Shown piece after piece: positions 1 to 9,900 of a stretch of 64,000 bases of DNA. The DNA is taken from NCBI RefSeq assembly GCF_002243515.1, contig NZ_CP022657.1, positions 2,719,001 to 2,783,000 of the forward strand, given 5' to 3'. The DNA comes from Tumebacillus algifaecis (GTDB taxonomy: Bacteria; Bacillota; Bacilli; Tumebacillales; Tumebacillaceae). A model generated the notes under the pieces. The model was not told the origin of the DNA. It saw only the letters and a program-made list of their open reading frames with translations, and did no database searches. The number at the start of each line of letters is the position of its first letter. Position 1 is the stretch's first letter. The translations under genes and the position numbers were made by a program.

Positions 1-1
1 T

Positions 2-67
2 TGGTATTACTGTTCCTACAATGGAAAAGTGATCGCGCGAGCTGAAATCGCCAAAGCAATTAAATAA
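2..67 (+). CDS. C-terminal end of an unidentified gene (cut by window edge)
   Basis: The reading frame open from base 2 ends at TAA (65-67) and gives a 21-residue tail ending ARAEIAKAIK. It is followed at once by a strong terminator, which is why I read it as the end of a rightward gene. The tail is too short to assign a family. It would be convergent with the injection-system operon. Confidence 0.35.
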   Translation, partial: WYYCSYNGKVIARAEIAKAIK

Positions 68-95
68 GAACCCACTCGTCCAAATGTGACCCTAT

Positions 96-124
96 AAAAA
101 AGCCCTCCAGACGGAGGGCTTTTT
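96..124. terminator. Bidirectional intrinsic terminator
   Basis: Perfect stem AGCCCTCC / GGAGGGCT with loop AGAC, flanked by an A-run on the left and a T-run on the right, so it can serve both strands. It lies between the partial plus-strand gene and the last gene (DUF4157) of the minus-strand injection-system operon. Confidence 0.9.
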
Positions 125-141
125 GCTGTCAATTCTGTTGC

Positions 142-840
142 TTACAATTTCAAACTCGCCGCTTTGCGGCCCACTTCGTCAGCATCTTGCTCTAGCTTGG
201 GGTCATCATTGACGGGGAGTCCGCCCACCGTCGTGGTCGGTTGAACGAGACCTTTTGCTTGTTGATCGACGTGTTTGAGTTCGTGACCGAGCAGTTCTTG
301 GCCAGTTTGAGTATCAGGTTGATACTGTCCTCGGGCAAAGTAGATGTCCTTGCCCTGTGCAACGGCCAATGCCCCGACTTTTGAGGCTTCGTCCCCTTCA
401 TGAATCTCCACGTCAGAGAAGTCGGCATTCATCGCCGTCTCCATTTTCAACTGCACATCTTCCGGCATTTTGCTCGATGACGCGCTGCGTTGCAAAGGCG
501 CGGCCGGTTTCATCTGCAGTTCCTCTTCATCCAATGCCATCCGCTGTGCCGGATCTGCTTTCAGTTGCAGTTCCTCTTCGTCCATTGCCATCCGCTGTGC
601 TGGGTCTTGTTTCAATTGCAGTTCTTCCTCTTCAAGCGCAGACATCTGGAGCGCCTTGCGTTGGATTTGGCCGCTGAGAAAGCGAGTGGTGGCTTGATTG
701 CCGTATGAACGCTGCATTTGCATCAAGGTGCTTTGTATCGGTGAACCTGTGTTTACCTGTGCGGCTTTCTTTTTCTGTTTGACTTGGGATGTATTTGAAA
801 TACCGGCAATGCCGCGATGCATCTTCCTTGCCACAGTCAT
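142..840 (-). CDS. DUF4157-domain protein of the contractile injection system (putative metallopeptidase-like cargo)
   Basis: 232 residues. The C-terminal half is a DUF4157 domain with the HExxH zinc-peptidase signature as HELKH (residues 186-190), preceded by the typical DIYFARGQY stretch. The N-terminal half is low complexity and carries three 17-residue acidic repeats (about 70-120, EEELQLK...DPAQRMA). DUF4157 proteins are recurrent companions of eCIS loci and are thought to be cargo or loading-related; here it is the last gene of the operon, 6 bp after the 561-residue protein. AGGAGG lies only about 2 bases before the ATG at 840, so the in-frame GTG at 834 may be the real start. Peptidase activity is inferred, not shown. 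Confidence 0.85.
   Translation of the reverse strand: MTVARKMHRGIAGISNTSQVKQKKKAAQVNTGSPIQSTLMQMQRSYGNQATTRFLSGQIQRKALQMSALEEEELQLKQDPAQRMAMDEEELQLKADPAQRMALDEEELQMKPAAPLQRSASSSKMPEDVQLKMETAMNADFSDVEIHEGDEASKVGALAVAQGKDIYFARGQYQPDTQTGQELLGHELKHVDQQAKGLVQPTTTVGGLPVNDDPKLEQDADEVGRKAASLKL
481..633 (-). repeat. Three tandem 51-bp repeats in the DUF4157 gene
   Basis: Encodes residues 70-120 of the DUF4157 protein as three 17-residue units with core EEELQLK-x-DPAQRMA; the third unit is diverged after EEELQMK. Glu-rich EEELQ motifs of this type recur in N-terminal regions of eCIS-linked DUF4157 proteins, so they may be a recognition or loading segment (inference). Confidence 0.8.
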
Positions 841-846
841 CCCCTC

Positions 847-2532
847 CTAGAGCTCGTCGTCCGCAGGAGCTGCTTCTCGCTGGAACGGTCGTTGTGCAGC
901 GGTCCCTTCCTCCGGATCTTGTACTGCCCACCAACGGATGCGCACTTTGCTCATCTCTGTTCCGCCGAACAGTTTCACACCGATGCGGAACGTGCCTTTT
1001 TTCGGATAGACAAGCACGCCGACCGACAGCTTCGGCATGAAGGATTCAAAATCGCTACCCGAAAACACGTCCTGATCTCCATAATAAACGGCCTCACCTT
1101 GATTGAGCAAGGAGTCGCACTCTTCCGCGCCAGCCTGCACAAACACATTCCCCGTGCCAAGACCGTGCTCAATCTCATCCGAATAGTAGGTGCGCTCCCC
1201 TCTGGCAAACGGATTGATGCCCGTGCGTTGTGTGGGGAACAAATGGATGTCGGTCGTGCCAGCCGCCGTTCGCGGCACTTGGCCTTTGCTGACGTTCGAG
1301 CTGCCACCCTGCACTGGCTTGACCTCAGGGACGCCGAGAGTAAAGGTAAATTCCTGCTTGGTCGGATCGAATGTCACATCGAACTGCGGCTCGGCATCGG
1401 ACGGCAGTTTTTCCGACTGCGACTGCACGCTGAAGTTGGGCATTGCCATTTCGCTGCTGTCGAGCGGAGCCGACGAACCATTATCGAGACCGAGGTTCGT
1501 CAAAAGCGAATGGTTGTAGATGTGATCCCCAAACGGTACCGTCTCGATGCGGTCGATCATAAAGACCGCCCCAGCCTGCTGCAGATGAATCTTCGCCAGG
1601 TACAAGCATGGTTCGCTGTCCGCTTCCAACGCTTTGTCGAGCGAACGGGCAAAATACTCTTCCAGCACGCGCTCTCGGGCAGACGATGCGACCAGTTCGA
1701 TGTTCTGAATGCTGACCTGCCCGACTTTCACCACTTCATTGCCGACCCCAAGCATCGAGTTCTCCGGCAAGATTGCTACGGTCGCATCATGACCTGGCGT
1801 ATCATGCGCACGCAGTTGGTAGGTGAACTCAGAACGGGTTTCGCTTTGCCCCTGCATTTTAAAGGAGAGCTTGTTGCCACCGATCGCGTCGCAGCCTTTG
1901 GTCATCAGTTCAAACTCCAACTGCAATTCTGGAGTCTGCACCGATTTTTCCACGATCACTTTCGCTTCAAAAACACTGCCCGCCTGCACATAGCGCGGCA
2001 CTTGATGCAAGATGCGAATCCCACCAGCCTGAAGCACCTCTTTTGTCGTGTGCGCCAAGTTGTGATGTTCGAACGCCGACAGTTCAGGCGCCTGTTCGCG
2101 GACGAACACTTTGTAACCTTCGAACATGCGGTTATATTCGTTTACTTCGTCTTTGCGCACGGTAGTATTAGCGATTGAGAAAACAGGCTCTTTGCCCTTT
2201 TCATCGTAGGCGAGACAAAGATAGATGTGCTTGCTGTAGTCGCCGTTGTTCACAAAACCCGGCACAACAGACAGATTGAAAGTCATCGGTTCGGGCACGA
2301 CGATCTCGCGCCCGAGATGGTCAAGCGCTACACCCGCCTGGAGTGAAAATGATCGCTCATCGACACGGATCACCTGCAGTCCCGCGATGACACCAGTGCC
2401 ATACAGCAGACGGTTGAGCAGGCGACGCTTGTCGTTAAAATAGGTCTGCTCCGATTCGAAATCGCGAACGGTAAGCAGTTTCCCGTAAAAATAACGATTG
2501 CGTTCGAATGGATAAAATCGTGATTTTTGCAT
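847..2532 (-). CDS. eCIS-associated protein of unknown function
   Basis: 561 residues from the ATG at 2532, which has GGAG seven bases upstream; a TTG two codons earlier is a poorer start. The N-terminus (SRFYPFERNRYFYGKLLTVRDF followed by a segment about recovering a VIAGLQV core) is a block I recognise from proteins that follow the gpI-like gene in many eCIS clusters, but no enzymatic or binding motif is visible. The rest is beta-rich with acidic stretches and no signal peptide or membrane segment. Position next to the baseplate genes and before the DUF4157 gene suggests a baseplate-peripheral or fibre-like structural role (inference). Confidence 0.7.
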   Translation of the reverse strand: MQKSRFYPFERNRYFYGKLLTVRDFESEQTYFNDKRRLLNRLLYGTGVIAGLQVIRVDERSFSLQAGVALDHLGREIVVPEPMTFNLSVVPGFVNNGDYSKHIYLCLAYDEKGKEPVFSIANTTVRKDEVNEYNRMFEGYKVFVREQAPELSAFEHHNLAHTTKEVLQAGGIRILHQVPRYVQAGSVFEAKVIVEKSVQTPELQLEFELMTKGCDAIGGNKLSFKMQGQSETRSEFTYQLRAHDTPGHDATVAILPENSMLGVGNEVVKVGQVSIQNIELVASSARERVLEEYFARSLDKALEADSEPCLYLAKIHLQQAGAVFMIDRIETVPFGDHIYNHSLLTNLGLDNGSSAPLDSSEMAMPNFSVQSQSEKLPSDAEPQFDVTFDPTKQEFTFTLGVPEVKPVQGGSSNVSKGQVPRTAAGTTDIHLFPTQRTGINPFARGERTYYSDEIEHGLGTGNVFVQAGAEECDSLLNQGEAVYYGDQDVFSGSDFESFMPKLSVGVLVYPKKGTFRIGVKLFGGTEMSKVRIRWWAVQDPEEGTAAQRPFQREAAPADDEL

Positions 2533-2556
2533 CTCCAAACTCCTTTTTCTCCCGAT

Positions 2557-4662
2557 TTATTCTAAATTGGCGTCCAGTTCTAGACGTGTATGCAAGCCGA
2601 TCCGATTGTCGCGATCGAGATCGATCAGCACGGTGTTGTTCGGCATCGTCGTACGGTCATCGAGAACGAGTAGCGTAGGCTCTGAGAGGAACGTATTGAT
2701 GCCCAGATAAGAATGCGTGCCCAGATAGATGCGCGGTTCCAGCACGACCAGCTGTGCCTCAGAAAAAGCTGGTTTTTCTTCGTCGATGATCTTTTGCAGA
2801 ATCTTACGTTCTTCTTCACTCTTCACCACTTCCGGCTTGATCAGCACACAGAAGCGGTACGGATCGAGACCGTAGAGCTGCTCCATGTATTCTTTGACCT
2901 GCGCTTTTTCGAGCAGGTACTTGTACTGGAAATATTCGACGATGAACGGCTTTTCGCCCGTAAAGACTTCAATCATCTCTTCGAGCCCTTGTCGCGTTCC
3001 ACGCTTTTTGAACAGCTCTGGACTTTTTTTCATCAGCCTGCGAATCTGTTCTTCACTCCAGCGCTCGTCAACAGCGATGCCAAGCCAGGTTGCCAACCAC
3101 TTCAACAGATCACCTGACGAGGAATCGACGTCGAAAAAGCGGGACATGTGGTCGATCGTCTCTTCTATCTCATCGAAGAAGGTGCCAAACAAGGACAGAT
3201 AGCGCTCCAGAAAATCGCGGCTTCCAGAGTCTTGCTGATACACGCCTGGCAGGTAGTCCAGATAGGAGTTGCGCGGGAAGTACACCCGGAGTTTTTTCAT
3301 CAGCGGCGACTTGCGGTCATTGCCGCTCCACTCGACCTTGAACCAGATATAGCGTCCCTTTGCTCGCAACAAGGCATCTTTCGGATTGACGATTGGGACG
3401 GAGTACAGTTGGTCAAGCACCGGCAGTTTCTCTGCAAGCGGAATGTGTTCATCCTGTAGATAATCATCCAGCTGCACGCGTCGGCCGCCAACTATCAACT
3501 CTGTTTGGTCGGATGCATAGTAGGAGATGCGCAGTTGCGTTTCATTTGGTAATTCGCTGTCCACCGTGATTTTGTGCCAGACCGTTTCGGTTTCCGTACT
3601 ATCGAACGCATGGGAGAAGTAGACCCCTTTTAAAGCACCTTGTCTACCCAGCGGCTGTGTCCGGCGCTTCTGTTCGAGCACGGTGATCAAGTTTTCATCT
3701 TCGTTCCAGACATACATCTTGCGAGCATAACCGGCCAGCAATTTCATCGCTTGGCCGCGGAAGCCGGTCACTTCATCGACATAGCCACCGTCTTCGTTAA
3801 ATTGCAAGATAAAGCGATTGTCCTCCCAGGCCTGCTCGATCGGATGGTTATCACCGACATAGAGTGCGCCATGCGGATCGACGCCGATCCCCGACGGTGA
3901 CCCACCGTACATTTGGATGCGCGAACACTTTTCATACTTGCCGTCCGCATGAAAGGACGTAACCTCTCGCTCCTTGCTGTCGAGGATGAAAAGTTTGCCA
4001 TCCGGTCCGACCGTGATGTGGAAGCGCTCCTGCAAGTTGTGCAGCCTGCTCGCTTTCTTAATCATCAACGTGTGATGCTGATACAGATGTAGCGGCTGGC
4101 CGCCCGAGTTGACTTTTAACACGCCGTAAAACGAGTTGTCGGCCGCCTGAACAACGCCTTCGCGTCGGACTGGATCAAGTGGGAGCAATACGTAGGCATC
4201 GCCGTTCCGGTCGGTCGTGATCGCCAGCGGATGGACAGGGATGCCGCTGTATCGGTTCATCCGCCATACCGCTTGCCCCGTTCCCGGCGAGTAGGCGACC
4301 AACCGATTGATCCCTTCACTCTCAGCGATCAACAGGTGGCTGCCCACCCTCGTCAGCTTGGCTTGTGGAGAGAACAGACTGTGTCCGGCGCGGAAGATAA
4401 GATCGGCATAATGGTTCTCATAATCGTAGAGAAAAACATTGCTAGAGCGGTCAAGCAAGTAAATTTTATCGTTTTCCCCAAGGGCGAAATCGGCAACTCG
4501 ATCCAAACCTTCGATGCGGTCAAGCCGGATCGTATGATAGAAGCCGTAGCGCTCAGAGCGTTGAATCCGCACGCCCCGCTCCGTGAAGACCAGGTTATGC
4601 AGTGCGCCTTTCTCCCAGTCAGCCTGCCGATTTAAGGAGAAAAAGGTCGTGTCAACATACAA
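2557..4662 (-). CDS. Phage tail protein, P2 gpI-like (TIGR02242 type), with N-terminal propeller-like region
   Basis: 701 residues, TTG start with GGAGG nine bases upstream. Residues about 30-340 contain repeated short strand blocks of the NHL/beta-propeller kind (for example GPDGKLFILDSKEREV and GVDPHGALYVGDN). The C-terminal third, from about residue 470 (YLPGVYQQD, then FLERYLSLFGTFFDEIEETID), is the conserved gpI-like tail domain that in phage P2 joins the baseplate wedge to fibres. It lies 29 bp downstream of the second wedge gene, as expected for a baseplate operon. The propeller fusion is common in eCIS versions and could serve as a binding surface at the particle periphery. Confidence 0.85.
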   Translation of the reverse strand: MYVDTTFFSLNRQADWEKGALHNLVFTERGVRIQRSERYGFYHTIRLDRIEGLDRVADFALGENDKIYLLDRSSNVFLYDYENHYADLIFRAGHSLFSPQAKLTRVGSHLLIAESEGINRLVAYSPGTGQAVWRMNRYSGIPVHPLAITTDRNGDAYVLLPLDPVRREGVVQAADNSFYGVLKVNSGGQPLHLYQHHTLMIKKASRLHNLQERFHITVGPDGKLFILDSKEREVTSFHADGKYEKCSRIQMYGGSPSGIGVDPHGALYVGDNHPIEQAWEDNRFILQFNEDGGYVDEVTGFRGQAMKLLAGYARKMYVWNEDENLITVLEQKRRTQPLGRQGALKGVYFSHAFDSTETETVWHKITVDSELPNETQLRISYYASDQTELIVGGRRVQLDDYLQDEHIPLAEKLPVLDQLYSVPIVNPKDALLRAKGRYIWFKVEWSGNDRKSPLMKKLRVYFPRNSYLDYLPGVYQQDSGSRDFLERYLSLFGTFFDEIEETIDHMSRFFDVDSSSGDLLKWLATWLGIAVDERWSEEQIRRLMKKSPELFKKRGTRQGLEEMIEVFTGEKPFIVEYFQYKYLLEKAQVKEYMEQLYGLDPYRFCVLIKPEVVKSEEERKILQKIIDEEKPAFSEAQLVVLEPRIYLGTHSYLGINTFLSEPTLLVLDDRTTMPNNTVLIDLDRDNRIGLHTRLELDANLE

Positions 4663-4691
4663 CGGGAATCACCTCCATTTCACCCGCTTTT

Positions 4692-6944
4692 TTACACGTC
4701 CATTCGGGAAACCAGTTCGATCTGGTGCTGGCCGGAGTAGACCACCCCGTGCGGCGGCAACAAAATGTCTCCGCTCGGGTCTTTGTGTACGCCTCGCCCT
4801 TCCGCTTCAAACCAGAGCGTCTGGATATACTCGACGCCCGGCATCTGGTTGATCATCGCGTAAATGTCACCTTTGTAGACCGCACGTCCGAACTCCCAGC
4901 CACGGCTGGGGTCCGACTCGTCGAGCACATCGAAATAGTTGTGCAGTACATTTTTGATCCGAGCGGCCAGATCTTTTGTATCGGGATTGACGACCACCAC
5001 CGTATGCAAAGTGATCTTCACATACTCTGGTGGCACGACGTGAACTTCGGTAGTCAGCAGCCGGTGTTGGTCGAGATGGTTTTGCACCGTGCTCAGGAAC
5101 CCTTTGCTTGGCATCGGCTTCGGGTCCTCGCTGTATGGCACGACGACGACCGTCACCTGTGCAGGCGCTTGTTGCTGCGGATATTCGCGCAAGCCGACCG
5201 TATAGAGCGGCACCGCTTTGACACGGGCGACACGCAAGCCAGGCGTGGCAAGGGCGATGTTTTCAAAATCCTCGCTGGTCACCGCTCGCGTCGGCAACTT
5301 CAGCTCACGGCGGATTCTCGCTTTCGCTTCGTCTAGCTTCTCACGCTCCGTACCACCTTTGGCAAAGTCGTGGTTGGTCAAGGTGATCGAAGCAAACAGC
5401 TCCGGTTGCGCAAACTCAGTGATCAGGTGCCGCTGCACATTGCCGCGATCGCCGCCCCCCAGTTGCAGTGCGATCAGACGAATGTTGTCATACTCACAGA
5501 CATCTGGAATCTGCCCGTTTTCGCTGTTGCCAAAATAAATCTCACCGCTGGCCGCATCGAGTACAAAATGACGGTCGTCCGGGCCGGAGTGTTCAAAATC
5601 ATCGACCCGCGACCAATCCTGCCAGTACCAGTCGCGCCCATCCGCCGAGCGCACCCCGACTTGAAGGCGCAGCGACTCGGGCAAGATCGGCGTGCCGACA
5701 AGTTCAAATTGCTGTCCGGGCAATCCATTGCTGCGCCCGATCAACATGTGCTCGCGATACTCTTTTTCATTAGCGATCACACGGATCGTCTGCGAGCCGC
5801 GCTGCGGAATCCTCCCGTGATCGCCATTTCCAAATCGCAAGTAGAAGCACTGTTTTTCATCATCGCGGTACAGCACGCAGCATCTGTCGTCCGGGCCGTA
5901 CTCGTTCAAATCCTCGACCTGTTTCCAGATGCTCCACACTCCCCGCTCCTCAGTCTGCACCTGTACTTCGACCTCGCCATAGTAGGGAAGATACCCGTTG
6001 ATCACCTCATTTTGAAACATCTCCCCCGTACCGTCGAACGACTGAATGAGGCTTTTTGTGTCGCAATGCACCGCTTGGACGGTGTTCAAGAGAATCTTTT
6101 CGATCTTCGGCGGGATTTCATAACCTGGTTCGTCCAGCGTGGCGCAAATCCAATAGCGGTCCTTATCGTTAGCTGGGTGCATCCGCATACCTGCCATCGC
6201 TTTCGGCAACGTGAAGCTGATCCGACCGCTTTTGGAGAGCTGCAGTGTTTCATCGCGATCGATGGGCAATGGTAACAAGCGCAGCGGACGACTTTCAACC
6301 GACTCGTCGATCGAGGAGAAGCTCCATTTCACTTTTGCGGGCGGAATCAGTTCCTCTTCCCCCTCTGCTAACGGGTTGACCGGAACTTGGTAGTTGTTAA
6401 AAAGATTGAAGGTCAAGGTGATCTGCTGTCCGACCGGAAGTTTGCGGTCAAAGGCGATGTAAAGGCGGCTACCCTGCAACGCGCTCGTGCCAAATGCGAA
6501 ATAACCCACTTTGCTGTTTTCATTAGCCGATGTGTGATCGGTGATCTCCGCCTGCGCGCTGACCAAGATGCGGTCGATCTTCGCCGGAACGAGCAGAAGC
6601 GGTTCGGTCGTTTCAAACGGCTCGTTCAAACCGCGCAGTTTGGTGCCCTGCGGCATCCAATAGGAAGTCGTGGCCTGGTCAAAGGACACATCGACATGGG
6701 CAGACTTTGCTTCTTGTAGACGAATCCCCAACATCCGCAGAAATTTCAGCTCGTTTTTGGCGGTGACACGGTTGAGATAGTATTGCTGCATCTCCGAGAG
6801 GTGTGAAAACAGTTCCACCAGCGTGATTCCAGGGTCGTGGGCGTTTTCGTCCGTCCACTGCGGACTGAGTTTGGGAATCATCTTGCGGGCTTCGGCTACG
6901 ATCTCATCAAAGAGGCGGTCATCTAAATTTGGCAACGGAAGCAT
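4692..6944 (-). CDS. Baseplate assembly protein J-like (wedge component)
   Basis: 750 residues, ATG start with AGGTGG upstream. The N-terminus (LPLPNLDDRLFDEIVAEA, then DPGITLVELFSHLSEMQQYYLNR) is the signature of putative baseplate assembly proteins of the TIGR02243 type, related to P2 gpJ and T4 gp6. The middle has beta-rich segments with several copies of WYWQDW/FYLRFGNGDHGRIP-like motifs, and the C-terminal part has the J-domain PTRAVTSEDFENIALATPG stretch. Follows the longer paralogue by 36 bp. Expected to form part of the baseplate ring clamping the sheath. Confidence 0.9.
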   Translation of the reverse strand: MLPLPNLDDRLFDEIVAEARKMIPKLSPQWTDENAHDPGITLVELFSHLSEMQQYYLNRVTAKNELKFLRMLGIRLQEAKSAHVDVSFDQATTSYWMPQGTKLRGLNEPFETTEPLLLVPAKIDRILVSAQAEITDHTSANENSKVGYFAFGTSALQGSRLYIAFDRKLPVGQQITLTFNLFNNYQVPVNPLAEGEEELIPPAKVKWSFSSIDESVESRPLRLLPLPIDRDETLQLSKSGRISFTLPKAMAGMRMHPANDKDRYWICATLDEPGYEIPPKIEKILLNTVQAVHCDTKSLIQSFDGTGEMFQNEVINGYLPYYGEVEVQVQTEERGVWSIWKQVEDLNEYGPDDRCCVLYRDDEKQCFYLRFGNGDHGRIPQRGSQTIRVIANEKEYREHMLIGRSNGLPGQQFELVGTPILPESLRLQVGVRSADGRDWYWQDWSRVDDFEHSGPDDRHFVLDAASGEIYFGNSENGQIPDVCEYDNIRLIALQLGGGDRGNVQRHLITEFAQPELFASITLTNHDFAKGGTEREKLDEAKARIRRELKLPTRAVTSEDFENIALATPGLRVARVKAVPLYTVGLREYPQQQAPAQVTVVVVPYSEDPKPMPSKGFLSTVQNHLDQHRLLTTEVHVVPPEYVKITLHTVVVVNPDTKDLAARIKNVLHNYFDVLDESDPSRGWEFGRAVYKGDIYAMINQMPGVEYIQTLWFEAEGRGVHKDPSGDILLPPHGVVYSGQHQIELVSRMDV

Positions 6945-6980
6945 GGGCTCACCACCTTTTTCTTACATGAAATAATGCAT

Positions 6981-9900
6981 TTACAGCAGATCGACTTCAA
7001 TCTGGTGCTTGCCGTTGATCACAATGCCGTGCTGGATGCGTATCGCTTGGTCCAGCGTCAGTTCGGTGCGGGTACGATCTTCGACTTTGTGCACGGTCAG
7101 TGAAAGCTTTTTAACATGGTTGACGCCTTGCACGCCTTTGAGCAACCCGTAAAAGACGGAAGAGTGTATCTGCTGACCGATCTCCCAACCCTTCCCGTCA
7201 TAGTTTCCATTGTAAGGATCGAGAAAACGATCGAGCTTTTGCACAGCCGATATTTCGGCCGGGACGATCTGATCCATCGACGTGACAACAAGTTGGGCAA
7301 AGATCGAAATCTCCAAGTAAACAGGCTCAATCACAGCGATGCGACTGGCCGTGGCGATCGTATTTGCGGAACGCTCTTGCAAGTATTCTTCGACTCGCCG
7401 TTTCAACTGCGGGAAAAACGGTCTGCCATTTTCTCCGCCGCTGGCCAGCACGGCCAACGTAATACAGCCGTTCTCCCGCTGCATCTTGGCGTTAAATCCG
7501 GGCAAGCATTTGACTTTCGCAATATCGTGGTACGCTTGACGAGCCAGCCACTCATAATCGAGAGCGGTGATCGCACGGTCGCGGTGGCGCACCGTCTGCG
7601 GGCCGCGCTGCAAGGTGGTTTTCAGCGGTTCAATGTCGCTTCCGCCCCCTGTCGGCTCGATGTTGACCACCTCTTGCACAAAGGCGATCGACTGTTGCAG
7701 CGCATTGATCCTTCCGGCCTCCACATTGCCGCGCTTGCCGGCAATTTTTTTGTAATGCACCATCACCGGTTCCGGACCGTCATTCGGCAACGCTTTGCCA
7801 TGCACGCCATCTCCGAAGCGAAGCGATCCTGTCGAGCGATCCAAGTGATAATGGCGATCGTTCGACTCGGACTGGTCAAAATGTTCGACAGGGTCGTATT
7901 TGACCCACAGTTGTAAAATCATACCCCCCGAATCGCGTATCACTTCGGTTGCTCTAGCCTCATCAGCAAGCAGAGCATCGAGGTCAAGCTCGCTCAGTTT
8001 CCCCGTCTCATCCACCCAGACTTCTTCAGAGAAGACAGGAGCGTTCTCCAATTGGAAGCGGACTTCGGTGTCACTTACGCGTATTTTTTTCGGCACTTCA
8101 CGGCGGATCGTTTGCTGTTGGATCACTTTTGTCGTGTTCGGCTGGATGCCAGCCAAGTACGGACGGTGGTGATGTCCGGTTGTTTTCCGTTCAAATTGCC
8201 CATCCCGATTCAGCGCGCGAACCCAGTACAGCTCGCGGGTGAAACGGTTGCTACGGATAAAATCGGACGGCCCGACAAACTGGACCGTGCCGCTGCGAGT
8301 GAAACCGAGCGTCTCATCGATCGTTTTTAACGCCACCCACTCCGGTCCCGCTGGGCCATGGCGCAAATACTCCCACTCGATCAGCGGCAGTTCGGACGCA
8401 GTGACCGGCTGACCTTTGATCGAGAAGTACATCTGGATCGGGCCTTTGCGCGGCGCTTGGTCGAAACCCATGTAAAACGCGGGATAAGTGGCATCCAGCC
8501 TGGCAAAGGGCGCGAACAAGTTACTGCTTTGTGCCAACGTAGCGGTGTGGTCAATCACTTCCATGTTGTTTTCGGTCAAACAGCGTTCGACCGAAAAACC
8601 TGCATCCGGGAAGTAGCTGTACCGAAGGCGAACGTTTTCCATTTTGGGCGAAAGGTAAACCGGATTGTTTGTGTACAAATTTTCCACCTGCAAGACGCGG
8701 GCTCGAATCCAGCGCGCATCATGACCGTTAACCATCGTTTCGGCCATATCGGTCGGGCAGGTGAACTGCATCACCTTGTCGCTGCCCGCATCATTCGGTC
8801 GGTAAAAGATCTCTTCGTATTCCTGATTATGAAAAAGTCGAACCCAGCTGTTGCCATTCCAATATTCCCAGATGACGTGTAGCACCGAAGTCTCGTACAC
8901 TTGGGGCTTGTCGAAGTCGGTCTCTTTCATGATCATCTTCCAATTGATCTTCTGCTCCTCTTCTGGGAGCAGACGGTGCTGCACCGACTTGAGTTTGAAA
9001 GACAACGTGACCACGCTGTCTTTCTTGGAGAACACTTCCTGACTGCCGATATAGAATAAGGCAAACGGAGCGAAGTGCTCACCAAAAGGATAGCAAGCGG
9101 CCGGATCGACCTGGATGTCGTTGTAAAAAAGCAATTCGGGCTCAATCCCGCCTGTGCGGTTAGCGTCGAGGTAGTTGGTCTTCACATGGAGCGCATCGAT
9201 CAAAAGCGGTTGCTTTTGTGGTGAAACTTTCTCTAGCATATGCGGTTTCAGTCTACAGCGTATCCAGCGGTTCTCCACGCCTTGCAGTTCGCGAAGGGCG
9301 ATCTCGCAGACTTTGTTTTTCGTGAGCAAAAGACGGTTGCCTTTGGCGGTCACTTCATCAAACGGCTCCCAACCGTGGGGGCTGAGATAGGACCATTCCA
9401 AAGCGCTCGGATCGGCGAGCTTTTCGCCGTATGTCTTTTCGATATTGCGCGCAGCCGAGCGGAAGAAATCAAGCTCGATCACGGCAGGCTGAGTGGCAAT
9501 AAACAGATCGCGATGCCCGAGATAGAGGCAGTGCGACTGGAGATTTATCCCGTGCGAAAAGTCGAACAGCCGCGCAGGTTGATCAGGGCTTGGTGTCAAA
9601 CGCAAGATACAGTCTTGGTCGGTCGAGGTAAGCATCGTCTCGACCAGACGGGCTGGCGTGACGAGCAGCGGAGCAGCCGTTTCGAACGGGATCGCGTCGC
9701 CGCCATCGATCGCTTCTGCCAACAGTTCGGTGCCAGCAGGGATTAGGACCGGCTTGGGCGTTCCTTCACTGACCGAAAAGGTGACATATCCGGTCGCCGG
9801 ACTTGCCGGAAGTTGGGCCAATCCGGTCAGGTTGAGAAAGGCGATCAAATTTTTCATTGGAACGCGGTTTAAGCGCTCCACGTTTTGCAGATACATCTCA

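Noticed and set aside
817-2178. Plus-strand open frame of 453 residues opposite the 561-residue eCIS gene
   Set aside because: Low-complexity, Arg/His/Leu-rich translation without motifs; it is the antisense shadow of a clear coding gene with good start signal.
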